Assembly (NCBI GenBank): GCA_020631105.1
Contig: JAHDHW010000008.1
Coordinates: forward strand, 2,503-66,502
Length of the DNA: 64,000 bases
Source: Saprospiraceae bacterium
GTDB taxonomy: Bacteria > Bacteroidota > Bacteroidia > Chitinophagales > Saprospiraceae
Reading direction: 5' to 3'
The notes under the pieces were generated by a model. It was not told the DNA's origin, did not search any database, and saw nothing but the letters and a program-made list of their open reading frames with translations. Position 1 is the stretch's first letter. Each line of letters opens with the position of its first letter. Of the stretch, positions 16,488 through 25,412 are shown piece by piece. Made by a program: the position numbers and the translations under genes.

Positions 16488-18173
16488 TTAGTTATTGAGC
16501 ATAACTTTGCCGGTTCGTACATTTCCATTGGCATCTTCAATCTTATACATATACATTCCGCTGGCCCAATCTCCTCTCTGGATGCTTAGACTTGAGCTAT
16601 TCCAGTCCTTCACCTGATGGATTGGGCGACCTAGCATATCTATTAGTGTAACCTCAACTGATCCAATATCCGCTGGAAGTTGAATATTTAACTCCGTAGT
16701 TACCGGATTCGGAAACACTTGAACCTCATCTAATGGATCAACAATCTCATCAAGCGATGTAGTTTGATCAAAAACCACCCCGACAGTATCGGTAACATAC
16801 ATCATTACAAGCACCATCATTTCATCATCCGAAGTCAAGCCAAAGCCAACTGGCTCCGGGCCATTATTAACATACTTGGCTTCATGCATAATCCCATTAT
16901 TAAAATTGAAAGTCACCGGCAAGAATGGGTTAATGTAGCGTATCGGAATATGTTGATAATCAAAAAATGGACTTGCACAACCAGGAATTCCTCCAGCACA
17001 GCCCGCATCGTATATTAACTCCCCTTGTTGGCCATTTTCTCTGGTATAGACCTTATAGCCAGTTCCCCATTGATGTGTATGTCCCATCAAGCCCCAGACA
17101 AACAATTCCCCTCCGTTGAAATTCACGATTTGTGTCTCCGTATCCTCATTACCATTATTATCAATAAAAATATTATCCTTTACAATCAACTCTGTTCTCA
17201 TCTCCTGAGCAGCCGTACCTGTTGGTTGAGTATAAATATTTGCGTATGCTTCCGCTTTCAAAACCTGTGTAGAAGAATAATTGATATAATGTGAATTGAG
17301 CTCTAGCCATAGGTTTTCTTCCCAACTAAAGGCTGTGCCTTCCGGTAATTTCAAGTCTGTGCTCTCTTGCACTGCAGCTACTAAGCCTATCCCATTATGA
17401 TAAGGAGAAGTCCGTAAGCCTGGAGCAACATTATTCGCAAAAGAAGGACTATCAAAATCATAAATAATAAAATGATGAGAACTAGGCCCTATCTTGATAT
17501 CAACCCGATTCACCTCCTTATCCTCTGGCAATAAAGCGCCTAACCCATACTTTTGAAAATACTCCAGCTCATCTCCATTTTGCCCGGCAGGGCGAAGGAA
17601 GTAAGGTCCCATTTTTATTTGAAACCCTTCTTCTGCTGTTGGAGCCGGTGGAGGTCCATCCGGGAAGCTTTCAAGGTCATTACCTGCGTAGTAATCTTCA
17701 ATCAACTGTGGGTCTACCACGGTACCGTTAGCTGGAGCACCATAAAGAATCCACTGTCGGATCATTTCTTTTTCTACCTCAGTAAGTTGATCCTGTGTCA
17801 TAGGCGGCATACTTCCACCTTCGTTATCTTCTCCTTCAGCAAAATGAATCGTAGGCTCAAAGTCCTGATTAATTTTGCGGAATAAATAACTTAAATCAGG
17901 TCGTCCGGGGCTTATATACTTGTACCCCTGATCATTCGCAAAGGTATTAGAAGGGGAGACATTAACTATGTTACTATAGACATCCTGAATCCGTGCACTG
18001 ACTGTTGTACCAGCCCCCTCTAAATCTAAACCTGCCTGAGGGCTACCATTACTATGACAGGATGCACATTTTAATTGTAGGATATCATAAGCTTCTGCTA
18101 TTGTAGATTGCGCAGATAGTGAAGTGCTCAACATTGTAAAAAGAGCTGCAAAAAGGAGTATTAGTTGTTTCAT
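16488..18173 (-). CDS. Secreted c-type heme / PHM-like copper monooxygenase with T9SS sorting domain
   Basis: A 561-residue exported protein. Residues 1-22 are a signal peptide ending in LSAQ. A c-type heme motif CASCH (36-40) with a later MPPM (about 122-125, a possible axial methionine) forms a cytochrome-like domain. Residues about 185-460 look like a copper type II monooxygenase. The candidate ligands are HH at 233-234, H295, HxH at 365/367 and a methionine at 452 or 453. The order and spacing parallel peptidylglycine alpha-hydroxylating monooxygenase. The C-terminus (about 480-561, VQVFPNPVTTELNIQLP...GMYMYKI) is a type A T9SS sorting domain, so it is probably surface-anchored or released. 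The substrate is unknown. Confidence 0.8.
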   Translation of the reverse strand: MKQLILLFAALFTMLSTSLSAQSTIAEAYDILQLKCASCHSNGSPQAGLDLEGAGTTVSARIQDVYSNIVNVSPSNTFANDQGYKYISPGRPDLSYLFRKINQDFEPTIHFAEGEDNEGGSMPPMTQDQLTEVEKEMIRQWILYGAPANGTVVDPQLIEDYYAGNDLESFPDGPPPAPTAEEGFQIKMGPYFLRPAGQNGDELEYFQKYGLGALLPEDKEVNRVDIKIGPSSHHFIIYDFDSPSFANNVAPGLRTSPYHNGIGLVAAVQESTDLKLPEGTAFSWEENLWLELNSHYINYSSTQVLKAEAYANIYTQPTGTAAQEMRTELIVKDNIFIDNNGNEDTETQIVNFNGGELFVWGLMGHTHQWGTGYKVYTRENGQQGELIYDAGCAGGIPGCASPFFDYQHIPIRYINPFLPVTFNFNNGIMHEAKYVNNGPEPVGFGLTSDDEMMVLVMMYVTDTVGVVFDQTTSLDEIVDPLDEVQVFPNPVTTELNIQLPADIGSVEVTLIDMLGRPIHQVKDWNSSSLSIQRGDWASGMYMYKIEDANGNVRTGKVMLNN

Positions 18174-18568
18174 TGCTTTATTATTTTTTAGTATGTAATC
18201 AAATAATTATTTAACTTGCAGGCTACCTACCACCTGAAAATAGCTTGACAATTTCAAGACGAAAGGTTTTATGACAATTTCAAATACTACAAGATAGCTT
18301 TTCGTCAAATCTTACTTACACAGTTAACACTTGTTTAACTAGAACGATTTTTTGACATTGCTTAGGAAAGCAATGCTTTGAAGGTATTGACAACCTTAAT
18401 TTACTAATCTTTACACGAACAAATCGTATTATTTGTTCCAAATCTTCATTTGATAGATGTTAATTAAGCTTACTGCCCCTATCGTGGAAAGTAACTTTAT
18501 TCTACTTATGAAGTATAATTGTAACCATATTTTGAAACTTGTTTTATTAACTTAAATGCTATTGAATT
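18174..18568. other. Divergent intergenic region between two T9SS cargo genes
   Basis: 395 bases upstream of both secreted-protein genes. A perfect hairpin CATTGCTT-AGGA-AAGCAATG sits at 18356-18375 with no T-tract, which suggests an operator or an RNA element. A near -7 box TAACTTTA at 18491-18498 lies 70 bases before the plus-strand gene. No ORF of note. Confidence 0.45.
18356..18375. repeat. Perfect 8-bp inverted repeat between divergent cargo genes
   Basis: CATTGCTT / AAGCAATG with a four-base spacer, roughly midway between the two divergent starts. No terminator T-run. A candidate binding site for a shared regulator. Confidence 0.5.
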
Positions 18569-19264
18569 ATGAAAAAATTTTACTTTTTATGTCTTTTTTT
18601 AAGCAGTACGCTTTTTGTACAAGCTCAAGTCCAGGTAACTTTTTCAGTGGACATGAATGCAGAAATCACTGCCGGTACATTTGACCCAGCAGCTGATCTA
18701 ATGCGAATTGGGGGAGATTTCCAAGGTTGGACTCCAACAGACAATCAAATGGAAGATGCAGATGAAGATGGTGTATATACACTTACTGTTGATCTTGCTG
18801 CGGATCAAGCTATTCTTTATAAGTTTGTTATCAATGACTGGGGGACTAATGAATTCGGAGAAGGTGCTGTTGCAGGCGATTGTAATATGGATGATGGGGC
18901 TGGTAATGTAAACAGAACACACACTGTTGTTGATAATAATGGTACTGATGTACTACCAACTTATATCTATAATACTTGTGACCTATCATCAGTAGTAAAT
19001 GTTAACAACCTTACTACAATCACTGACCTTACCATTGCGCCTAATCCAGCTAGCGACTTTATTAACATTAACTATTCAAATGCTAACAACACTACACACG
19101 ACATCTTGATCACGTCTATCACTGGTCAGGTAGTGAAGCAATTTTACAGCGTTGCTGGTAACAATCAGCAGGTTGATGTAAAAGACCTTTCTGCAGGAAT
19201 GTACTTTGTTACTTTCCGTAATGATAAAGGTGAGCAAGGTTCAGAGAAGTTTATTGTTAAATAA
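18569..19264 (+). CDS. Secreted E-set/CBM-like protein with T9SS sorting domain
   Basis: A 231-residue exported protein. Signal peptide 1-20 (ends VQAQ). Residues about 22-125 start with VQVTFSVDMNAEI and include MRIGGDFQGWTP and ILYKFVINDWG. This pattern resembles starch-binding/glycogen-binding E-set (CBM20/48-like) modules seen in Bacteroidota secreted proteins. Residues about 155-231 form a type A T9SS sorting domain (LTIAPNPASDFININYS ... GMYFVTFRNDKGEQGSEKFIVK). No catalytic domain is present, so it may bind glycan or simply display the fold. Divergent from the copper monooxygenase gene and followed by a strong terminator. Confidence 0.8.
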   Translation: MKKFYFLCLFLSSTLFVQAQVQVTFSVDMNAEITAGTFDPAADLMRIGGDFQGWTPTDNQMEDADEDGVYTLTVDLAADQAILYKFVINDWGTNEFGEGAVAGDCNMDDGAGNVNRTHTVVDNNGTDVLPTYIYNTCDLSSVVNVNNLTTITDLTIAPNPASDFININYSNANNTTHDILITSITGQVVKQFYSVAGNNQQVDVKDLSAGMYFVTFRNDKGEQGSEKFIVK

Positions 19265-19301
19265 CAACAATCTTTTAAGCAAAAAGTAGTTTAATCTACT
19301 G

Positions 19302-19336
19302 AAAAGCCTGGTTCTTTAGAGAGCCGGGCTTTTTTG
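19302..19336 (+). terminator. Terminator after the E-set/T9SS gene
   Basis: Stem AAAAGCCTGGTTCT / AGAGCCGGGCTTTT with a TTAG loop followed by T residues, 37 bases after the stop. Confidence 0.88.
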
Positions 19337-19460
19337 ATACAACCATTCCTGTTAAGTTTCACTCTTTGATTTAGGAAGGTCTGATTTTATATATCACGGA
19401 CTAAAACGATGCTCCTAAAAAGAGATACGAACACCACTTCACTTATTCATAAAAAAACCG

Positions 19461-19468
19461 TAATTTTG
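19461..19468 (+). promoter_or_regulatory. -7 promoter box of the bamD operon
   Basis: TAATTTTG matches TAnnTTTG and ends only seven bases before the bamD ATG, so the transcript would be leaderless or nearly so. Confidence 0.55.
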
Positions 19469-19475
19469 CGCTCTT

Positions 19476-20279
19476 ATGAAAAATAAGCTTTTTTTTGTTA
19501 TTCTAATCGGAACACTCTTAGGCTCAATGGCTTGTAAAAGCGAATTTGAAAAAATTCGTGCTTCGGCTGATCCTGATACTTTGTATAAGAAGGCCTTCGA
19601 ATACTACGAACAAGAGGACTATTACAAAGCACAGACATTATTTGAGTTGGTAATCAACAACTTACGTGGTAAGGTAGAGGCAGAAAAAGTCTATTTCTAC
19701 TACGCTAACACACATTACCAATTGAGAAAGTATATTTTAGCAAGCTACTATTTCAAAAACTTTTCTTCGACCTTTCCAAATAGTGAATACCGCGAAGAAG
19801 CCGACTTCATGTCAGCTTATGCTAATTATAAAATGTCACCGACATATCGTCTTGACCAGACATATACACAAAAAGCTATCGAAGGATTTCAGCTATTTGC
19901 AAATACTTACCCTGAAAGCAAACGCGTAAGTGAAGTAAATACTCTAATCGATGAAATGCGTAACAAACTAGAGAAAAAAGCGTATGCTCAAGCAGAGCTC
20001 TACTATGACCTCCAAGAGTATCAATCCGCAACTCACAGCTTCGAAACAATGTTAAGAGATTTTCCGGATACTAAAGAAGCCGAGAAAATACGTTATATGA
20101 TCGTAAAATCTTCCTATGAACTCGCCGTTAAAAGTGTTTACGAAAAACAAGTCGAGCGTCACGAAGAAGTGATCAAAAATGCTGAGCTTTTTATAGATAA
20201 ATATCGCAAAAGCGATTATGCTAAGGAAGTTCGGGACTTTAAAAAGAATTCATCTCGTATCATTAAAGAATTTAGCTAA
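19476..20279 (+). CDS. bamD: Outer membrane assembly lipoprotein BamD
   Basis: Lipoprotein partner of BamA in outer-membrane beta-barrel insertion. The lipobox LLGSMAC puts the lipidated cysteine at residue 20. The rest is a chain of tetratricopeptide-like helices (YKKAFEYYEQEDYYKAQTLFE, YFYYANTHYQLRKYILASYYF, AELYYDLQEYQSATHSFETML), typical of the 260-270-residue family. It is the first gene of a bamD-rpoZ-coaBC-porD set conserved in Bacteroidota. Its TAA stop overlaps the ATG of the next gene by one base. Confidence 0.93.
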   Translation: MKNKLFFVILIGTLLGSMACKSEFEKIRASADPDTLYKKAFEYYEQEDYYKAQTLFELVINNLRGKVEAEKVYFYYANTHYQLRKYILASYYFKNFSSTFPNSEYREEADFMSAYANYKMSPTYRLDQTYTQKAIEGFQLFANTYPESKRVSEVNTLIDEMRNKLEKKAYAQAELYYDLQEYQSATHSFETMLRDFPDTKEAEKIRYMIVKSSYELAVKSVYEKQVERHEEVIKNAELFIDKYRKSDYAKEVRDFKKNSSRIIKEFS

Positions 20280-20617
20280 TGACCGACATCAAATCCAAAG
20301 TTCAAGGCCTGGAACCTAACGTGCAAGCACGTAACATTAAACAGATCATCAAAGATTCTGGTAACATCTACGAATCATTGAATATTATTTCAAAGCGTGC
20401 TACACAAATCGCTGTTGATCTTAAGCATGAACTACATAACAAACTCGAAGAGTTTGCGGTAAGCTCTGACACTATCGAAGAGATTCATGAGAACAAAGAG
20501 CAAATTGAAATCTCTAAGTTCTATGAGCGTTTACCAAATCCTGTAATCATTGCTACTGAAGAGTATCTCGATGGAGATATTCATGCAGAGTATAAGAATA
20601 AACGCGACTTCGAATAA
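20279..20617 (+). CDS. rpoZ: RNA polymerase omega subunit (Rpb6/RpoZ family)
   Basis: A 112-residue small protein that matches the Bacteroidota omega-like subunit: KSGNIYESLNIISKRATQIAVDLKHELHNKLEEF fits the omega core, in which the ISKRA stretch contacts the beta-prime C-terminus. The call rests on this core and on its fixed place between bamD and coaBC. The start codon overlaps the bamD stop (TAATG), implying translational coupling. The C-terminal half is acidic and family-specific. Confidence 0.85.
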   Translation: MTDIKSKVQGLEPNVQARNIKQIIKDSGNIYESLNIISKRATQIAVDLKHELHNKLEEFAVSSDTIEEIHENKEQIEISKFYERLPNPVIIATEEYLDGDIHAEYKNKRDFE

Positions 20618-20707
20618 TCAAAGTTGCACTCTTCCAAGAAAAAGGACTCTATTCCTTTTTCTTGGTTTTTCTATACCATCCACTCTTTTCTATCCACGAT
20701 CTTGCCT

Positions 20708-21901
20708 ATGTCCTTAAACGGAAAAAACATCATTCTTGGCGTCTGTGGAAGTATTGCCGCATACAAAACTGCTTTCCTTACTCGTCTACTCATCAAATCA
20801 GGAGCTAATGTACAAGTCTTAATGACGCCTGCAGCTACTGACTTTATAGGACCTTTAACCTTGTCTACGCTTTCGAAGCGTCCTGTCTATACTGATGTTA
20901 GTGCCGAATCAAGTTGGAATAACCATGTTGAATTAGGACTTTGGGCAGATGCTATGATCATAGCTCCGGCCACTGCAACAACATTATCAAAAATGGCAAC
21001 AGGATTGTGTGATAACATGATTGTAGCCACATACCTTTCTGCCAAATGCCCCGTATTCTTTGCCCCGGCAATGGATTTAGATATGTGGAAACACCCCGCT
21101 TCTGTCAATAATGTAAAAACACTTCAATCCTATGGCAACCATTTGATTCCCGTTGGTCATGGTGAACTCGCAAGTGGCTTAGTCGGAGATGGAAGAATGG
21201 CAGAACCCGAGGATATTGTTAAGTATCTAGTAGATTTCTTTAAAAAAGATCAGGATCTCCTTGACAAAAAAGCAATTGTTACCGCCGGGCCTACCTTTGA
21301 ACCCATTGACCCTGTCCGATTCATTGGTAATCGTTCTACTGGCAAAATGGGCATTGCAATCGCTGAAGCGCTCAGTCAACGCGGAGCAAACGTTATTTTA
21401 ATTCTAGGGCCTACCGCCCAGGATCCACCTAGCTCATCATCTATCGAATGTATTCGTGTCAAAACAGCACAAGAGATGTACGAAGCAAGCGTAAAAGCAT
21501 ACCAAACCGCTGATATTGGTGTTCTTGCCGCCGCAGTTGCAGATTATCGCCCCAAAACGGTCGCAGACCAGAAAATAAAGAAAAAAGAAGGTGATATGGC
21601 TATCGAATTAGAACGAACGATCGATATCGCTGCAAGCCTAGGTAAAAACAAAGGTAAAGATCAATTACTTATTGGTTTTGCTTTAGAAACAGAGCGAGAG
21701 CTCGAAAATGCTAAAGGCAAGCTAAAAAGAAAGAACTTTGATTTTATCGTTTTAAATTCACTCAATGATAAAGGCGCGGGATTTGCACATGATACTAATA
21801 AAATTCGCCTGGTTTTTGACAATAAGACAGAAGAATTTGAGTTAAAATCTAAGCGAGAAGTTGCAGAAGATATTGTCAACGCCATCGTCGAAATTATATA
21901 G
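20708..21901 (+). CDS. coaBC: Bifunctional phosphopantothenoylcysteine decarboxylase / phosphopantothenate-cysteine ligase
   Basis: Two consecutive steps of coenzyme A synthesis. The N-terminal CoaC flavoprotein half (about 1-185) has [16 protein letters not shown], the catalytic histidine in WNNHVELG, and the [17 protein letters not shown] segment. The CoaB ligase half has [25 protein letters not shown] and [12 protein letters not shown]. The track ORF begins at 20624, but the extra 28 residues are not family-like. The ATG at 20708 gives the standard N-terminus and 397 residues. Third gene of the bamD operon. Confidence 0.95.
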   Translation: MSLNGKNIILGVCGSIAAYKTAFLTRLLIKSGANVQVLMTPAATDFIGPLTLSTLSKRPVYTDVSAESSWNNHVELGLWADAMIIAPATATTLSKMATGLCDNMIVATYLSAKCPVFFAPAMDLDMWKHPASVNNVKTLQSYGNHLIPVGHGELASGLVGDGRMAEPEDIVKYLVDFFKKDQDLLDKKAIVTAGPTFEPIDPVRFIGNRSTGKMGIAIAEALSQRGANVILILGPTAQDPPSSSSIECIRVKTAQEMYEASVKAYQTADIGVLAAAVADYRPKTVADQKIKKKEGDMAIELERTIDIAASLGKNKGKDQLLIGFALETERELENAKGKLKRKNFDFIVLNSLNDKGAGFAHDTNKIRLVFDNKTEEFELKSKREVAEDIVNAIVEII

Positions 21902-21965
21902 TGTTCTTCAAACACCTTATTTTAGGTATACAAGTAATTGAAGCACAAACAAAATTAACTCGTTT

Positions 21966-22871
21966 ATGAAAAAATACTTATTACTTTTTGCACTGCTCAT
22001 CGTAGGTAAGTTTGCACAAGCTCAAGAGTTAGAGTTTGAGGTAACGATCAATACCCCTAAGCTTCAAACGACCGATCCGAAGGTTTTTGAAAGCTTACGA
22101 GAAAGTATGCTCAACTTTTTGAACAATCAAAAATGGACAAAAGATGTATTTGATCCTAAAGAACGGATCAAATGTAATATCCAAATGACTATCAAAGAAG
22201 AGCTTTCACAGAACACTTTCTCTGCTGACTTCGCAATTCAGTCAGTGCGCCCTGTTTATGGCAGCACTTATGAAACACCTTTACTTTCGCACGTTGACAA
22301 AGATTTTACGTTTCAATATGAGCAATTTCAACCACTGGAATTCACTAAAAACGCTTATTCCGATAACCTAACTGCATTTTTATCTTTCTATATCTACATC
22401 ATCCTTGGATTGGATTATGATTCTTTTTCCTTGTATGGTGGGGAAACTTATTTTCAAACCGCTAATGATATATTAACGACGATTCCACCATCAGCAGCTT
22501 CTGCATTTCCTGGTTGGAGATCTTTGGATGGAAATAGAAACAGATATTGGATTATTGAAAATATGCTGAGTCCTAAGTTTAGAAACTATCGCCAGGCAAT
22601 GTATGATTATCATCGCCAAAGCCTGGACATCATGAATACAGATACAAATACAGGTCGGGCAATCATGCTACAGGCCCTCGAAAGTGTGCAACAGGTTAAT
22701 CGCTCCTATCCCAACTCAATGGTCATCCAGATGTTCGCAAATGCAAAGTCTCAGGAGGTCATTGAAATATTCAAAAAAGGCACTTCTCAGGAAAAAAGTA
22801 AGGTGAAAAGCATTATGGCTCGCCTCGATGCTTCAAATGCTTCTAAATACAGAGAGCAAATCGGAAGATAA
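21966..22871 (+). CDS. DUF4835 exported protein (PorD-like T9SS component)
   Basis: A 301-residue periplasmic or outer-membrane-associated protein with a signal peptide ending AQAQ (about residue 20). The sequence ELEFEVTINTPKLQTTDPKVFESLRESMLNFLNNQKWT, with later SFYIYIILGLDYDSFSLYGGETYFQ, is characteristic of DUF4835. As I recall, this family is annotated as PorD, a type IX secretion accessory protein. Its place directly after coaBC is the usual one. The context fits a window with at least three T9SS cargo proteins. A terminator follows immediately. Confidence 0.82.
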   Translation: MKKYLLLFALLIVGKFAQAQELEFEVTINTPKLQTTDPKVFESLRESMLNFLNNQKWTKDVFDPKERIKCNIQMTIKEELSQNTFSADFAIQSVRPVYGSTYETPLLSHVDKDFTFQYEQFQPLEFTKNAYSDNLTAFLSFYIYIILGLDYDSFSLYGGETYFQTANDILTTIPPSAASAFPGWRSLDGNRNRYWIIENMLSPKFRNYRQAMYDYHRQSLDIMNTDTNTGRAIMLQALESVQQVNRSYPNSMVIQMFANAKSQEVIEIFKKGTSQEKSKVKSIMARLDASNASKYREQIGR

Positions 22872-22891
22872 TACTACGTTAACATTTTCCT

Positions 22892-22930
22892 AAAAAAGTG
22901 TAAGCAGTGACCTCTGCTTACACTTTTTTT
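22892..22930 (+). terminator. Terminator of the bamD-porD operon
   Basis: A 16-bp stem AAAAAAGTGTAAGCAG / CTGCTTACACTTTTTT followed by another T, 20 bases after the DUF4835 stop. Confidence 0.92.
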
Positions 22931-23044
22931 GTTTATATAAGCATTAAGATAGTAGAATCTTTAAGTATCGGAGCCGAAAATTTCCGTTTACAGACTAAAT
23001 ACTGCTTTTACTAAATCGACATTTTTATACTACAACTTAATTAT

Positions 23045-24688
23045 ATGAGAATCCTAATCCTTTTAGCCGTTTTATTACAAACCTCCTTCAGTAGTTTTGC
23101 ACAGCAGGATGCCGTTCCTGCAAGTATTAATTGGGGCCCTGAACTGGCAGAGCCTAACAAAACAATGATTACCAAAGTACTCACTTCAGGAGGAGATTTA
23201 TACGCTGTCAGACAAAAGATTTCTGCCCAGGCACTTACTGGTAACAAGAAGATTTATATCGAAAAATACAATAGTCAGATGGAACAGACGAAGTCTGAAG
23301 ACATCACACTAAAATACAAAGGGAAACATTTGGACTTTGAGGAGCTCATCTCTTTAAATAATAACCTTTTCTTGTTGTCCTCCTTTCACAACAAAGCCAA
23401 AAAGAAAAACTATCTGTTCACCCAGATGATTAACATGAGGACCCTGGAGTCGGGTAAGACATTAAAGAAGATTGGTGAAATCGATACCCGTGGAATAAAT
23501 AAAGAAGGACACTTTGGCCTGCATATCTCAAGGGACAGTTCGAAAGTCATGATCTTTAGTAATATCCCAAATAAAAAAGGCGACCCCGAATCCTTTGCTG
23601 TTAACGTATACAATGATCAGTTTGAAGAAGTCTGGTCCAGAAACATCCGTCTCCCTTATAACGATGACAAATTCACTGTTGAAGAATACCGGGTTGATGA
23701 TAGGGGCAATGTTTATTTTCTTGGTGTCATCTATCAGGATAAAGCTAAAAGCCGGCGAAGAGGTCAGCCAAATTATCAATATACGATTCTCGCATATACC
23801 AATAATGGGGAAGATTACGAAGAATACAAAATTAAAATCAATGATCGATTCATCACTGATTTAACCTTCCGGGTTGCAGACCAGGGAGAGTTGATTTGTT
23901 CAGGTTTCTATTCTGATAAAGGAACTTATAGTGTTAAGGGAACTTACTTTTTTCGCTTAAATCCGGACACACAAGAGATGTATAACAGTAATTTCAAAGA
24001 GTTTGATTTTGATTTCCTTACCGCCTTAATGTCAGATCGCCGTAAAGCGAAAGCTGAAAAAGCAGAGCGTAGCGGAAATACCAAGAAACAGGCGGAGTTA
24101 TATAGTTATTCGCTGGACAAACTTATCCTCCGATCGGACGGTGGCGCCTTGCTCGTAGCCGAGCAATACTTCGTAGAAAGACAAAATGATAATAATCGAT
24201 ATGGCTATAATTATGGTTACTGGGGCGCTAACCCATGGAACAGAGGGTTCAATGACATAGAATACTACTATAATTACAATGACATCATTGTAGTTAATAT
24301 TCAACCTGATGGAGAAATTGAGTGGACTGCCCGAATTCCTAAACGTCAGGAAACCAGAAATGATGGTGGCTACTTCTCTTCTTATGCGATGTCTATTGTC
24401 AGAGATAAGATTTACTTCATTTATAATGATAACATCAGAAACTTTCAGCAAAATAATAAGCGCCAAAACAGAATCCATTATTTTAATGGCAGAAGCTCCA
24501 TTATTGCCTTAGCAGAGATTAGCAGAGACGGAAGTGTTATTACTTATCCTTTGGCAAGTAACCGTGAAGCAGGAACGCTGACACGCCCAAAGATATGTAA
24601 GCAAATCGGTCGAAATACAATGGCTGTTTATGGAGAAAGAGGAAGAAAGTTTAGATTTGCAAACCTTGAATTCAAACCAAATTTATAA
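23045..24688 (+). CDS. Exported protein of unknown function, propeller-like
   Basis: A 547-residue protein with a signal peptide (about 1-20, SFSSFAQ). I recognise no named domain. Repeating short blade-like strands (GGDLYAVRQKI, NNLFLLSSFHNK, GNVYFLGVIYQD, GELICSGFYSDKG, GALLVAEQYFVERQ) suggest a beta-propeller or sensor-like fold. There is a basic/charged coiled stretch near residues 335-355 (RRKAKAEKAERSGNTKKQ) and an unusual tyrosine/asparagine-rich tract (NDNNRYGYNYGYWG, later YYYNYND). No T9SS sorting domain is seen. It is followed by a perfect 40-bp palindrome that should act as its terminator. Confidence 0.6.
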   Translation: MRILILLAVLLQTSFSSFAQQDAVPASINWGPELAEPNKTMITKVLTSGGDLYAVRQKISAQALTGNKKIYIEKYNSQMEQTKSEDITLKYKGKHLDFEELISLNNNLFLLSSFHNKAKKKNYLFTQMINMRTLESGKTLKKIGEIDTRGINKEGHFGLHISRDSSKVMIFSNIPNKKGDPESFAVNVYNDQFEEVWSRNIRLPYNDDKFTVEEYRVDDRGNVYFLGVIYQDKAKSRRRGQPNYQYTILAYTNNGEDYEEYKIKINDRFITDLTFRVADQGELICSGFYSDKGTYSVKGTYFFRLNPDTQEMYNSNFKEFDFDFLTALMSDRRKAKAEKAERSGNTKKQAELYSYSLDKLILRSDGGALLVAEQYFVERQNDNNRYGYNYGYWGANPWNRGFNDIEYYYNYNDIIVVNIQPDGEIEWTARIPKRQETRNDGGYFSSYAMSIVRDKIYFIYNDNIRNFQQNNKRQNRIHYFNGRSSIIALAEISRDGSVITYPLASNREAGTLTRPKICKQIGRNTMAVYGERGRKFRFANLEFKPNL

Positions 24689-24700
24689 GCCGCTCAATAC

Positions 24701-24740
24701 AGCGAATAAAGAAGAAAACTATAGTTTTCTTCTTTATTCG
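24701..24740 (+). terminator. Perfect 40-bp palindrome / terminator
   Basis: The left half GCGAATAAAGAAGAAAACTA is mirrored exactly by its reverse complement with no spacer, then TTTT follows. It sits 12 bases after the stop of the propeller-like gene. Arms this long without a loop are unusual for a terminator. Confidence 0.85.
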
Positions 24741-24777
24741 CTTTTCAAACCACTACGATTAACACAACATTAACGCC

Positions 24778-25347
24778 TTGAAACGAATCGCCATTTTTGC
24801 CTCAGGTACAGGAACTAACGCCAAAAAAATCATCGAACACTTCAAAGGACACGAACTTATTGAAGTGGCACTGATTGTATCTAATAAAAAGGAAGCCAAG
24901 GTCTTAGACATTGCCAGGGAAAATAATATCCCCCATTTAGTGATAAATAAGACCGAATTAAACGATAGTAATTACATTTTAGAAAAATTTTCCATGTTTG
25001 GCATTGATTTCATCGTATTGGCGGGTTTTTTGTTATTAATTCCTAAGTATCTAGTGAGTAACTTCCCAAACCGTATAATAAACATTCACCCGGCTCTCCT
25101 ACCCAAGTTCGGAGGTAAAGGAATGTTCGGCATGCATGTACATCAAGCGGTAAAAGAAAGCGGAGAAAAAGAGACTGGTATCACTATTCATTTTGTAAAT
25201 GAAAAATATGATGAAGGTGGTATTATTTTTCAAGCATCCGTTCCTGTATTACCAGAATACTCACCAGATGATATTGCAAAGCAAGTACAAAAATTAGAGC
25301 ACCTGCACTTTGCAAAAACCATTGAGAGTTTAATTGAAAAATCATAG
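24778..25347 (+). CDS. purN: Phosphoribosylglycinamide formyltransferase PurN
   Basis: Folate-dependent GAR transformylase, third step of purine synthesis. MKRIAIFASGTGTNAKKIIEHF is the substrate-binding start. NIHPALLPKFGGKGMFGMHVH carries the catalytic asparagine and histidine, and YDEGGIIFQ the aspartate. At 189 residues it has the usual length. The start codon is TTG (24778-24780); no in-frame ATG is available near the conserved N-terminus, so initiation on TTG is likely. It is separated from other purine genes and lies after the palindromic terminator. Confidence 0.93.
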   Translation: MKRIAIFASGTGTNAKKIIEHFKGHELIEVALIVSNKKEAKVLDIARENNIPHLVINKTELNDSNYILEKFSMFGIDFIVLAGFLLLIPKYLVSNFPNRIINIHPALLPKFGGKGMFGMHVHQAVKESGEKETGITIHFVNEKYDEGGIIFQASVPVLPEYSPDDIAKQVQKLEHLHFAKTIESLIEKS

Positions 25348-25412
25348 TTAGCTGATTAAAGGCATAACGGTTATCCATTGCTCTCATATTTGTGAACCTA
25401 ACACGTTAAACT

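Noticed and set aside
24098-24478. 126-codon minus-strand ORF inside the propeller-like gene
   Set aside because: Antisense shadow; its isoleucine/valine-rich composition mirrors the asparagine/tyrosine-rich plus-strand protein.
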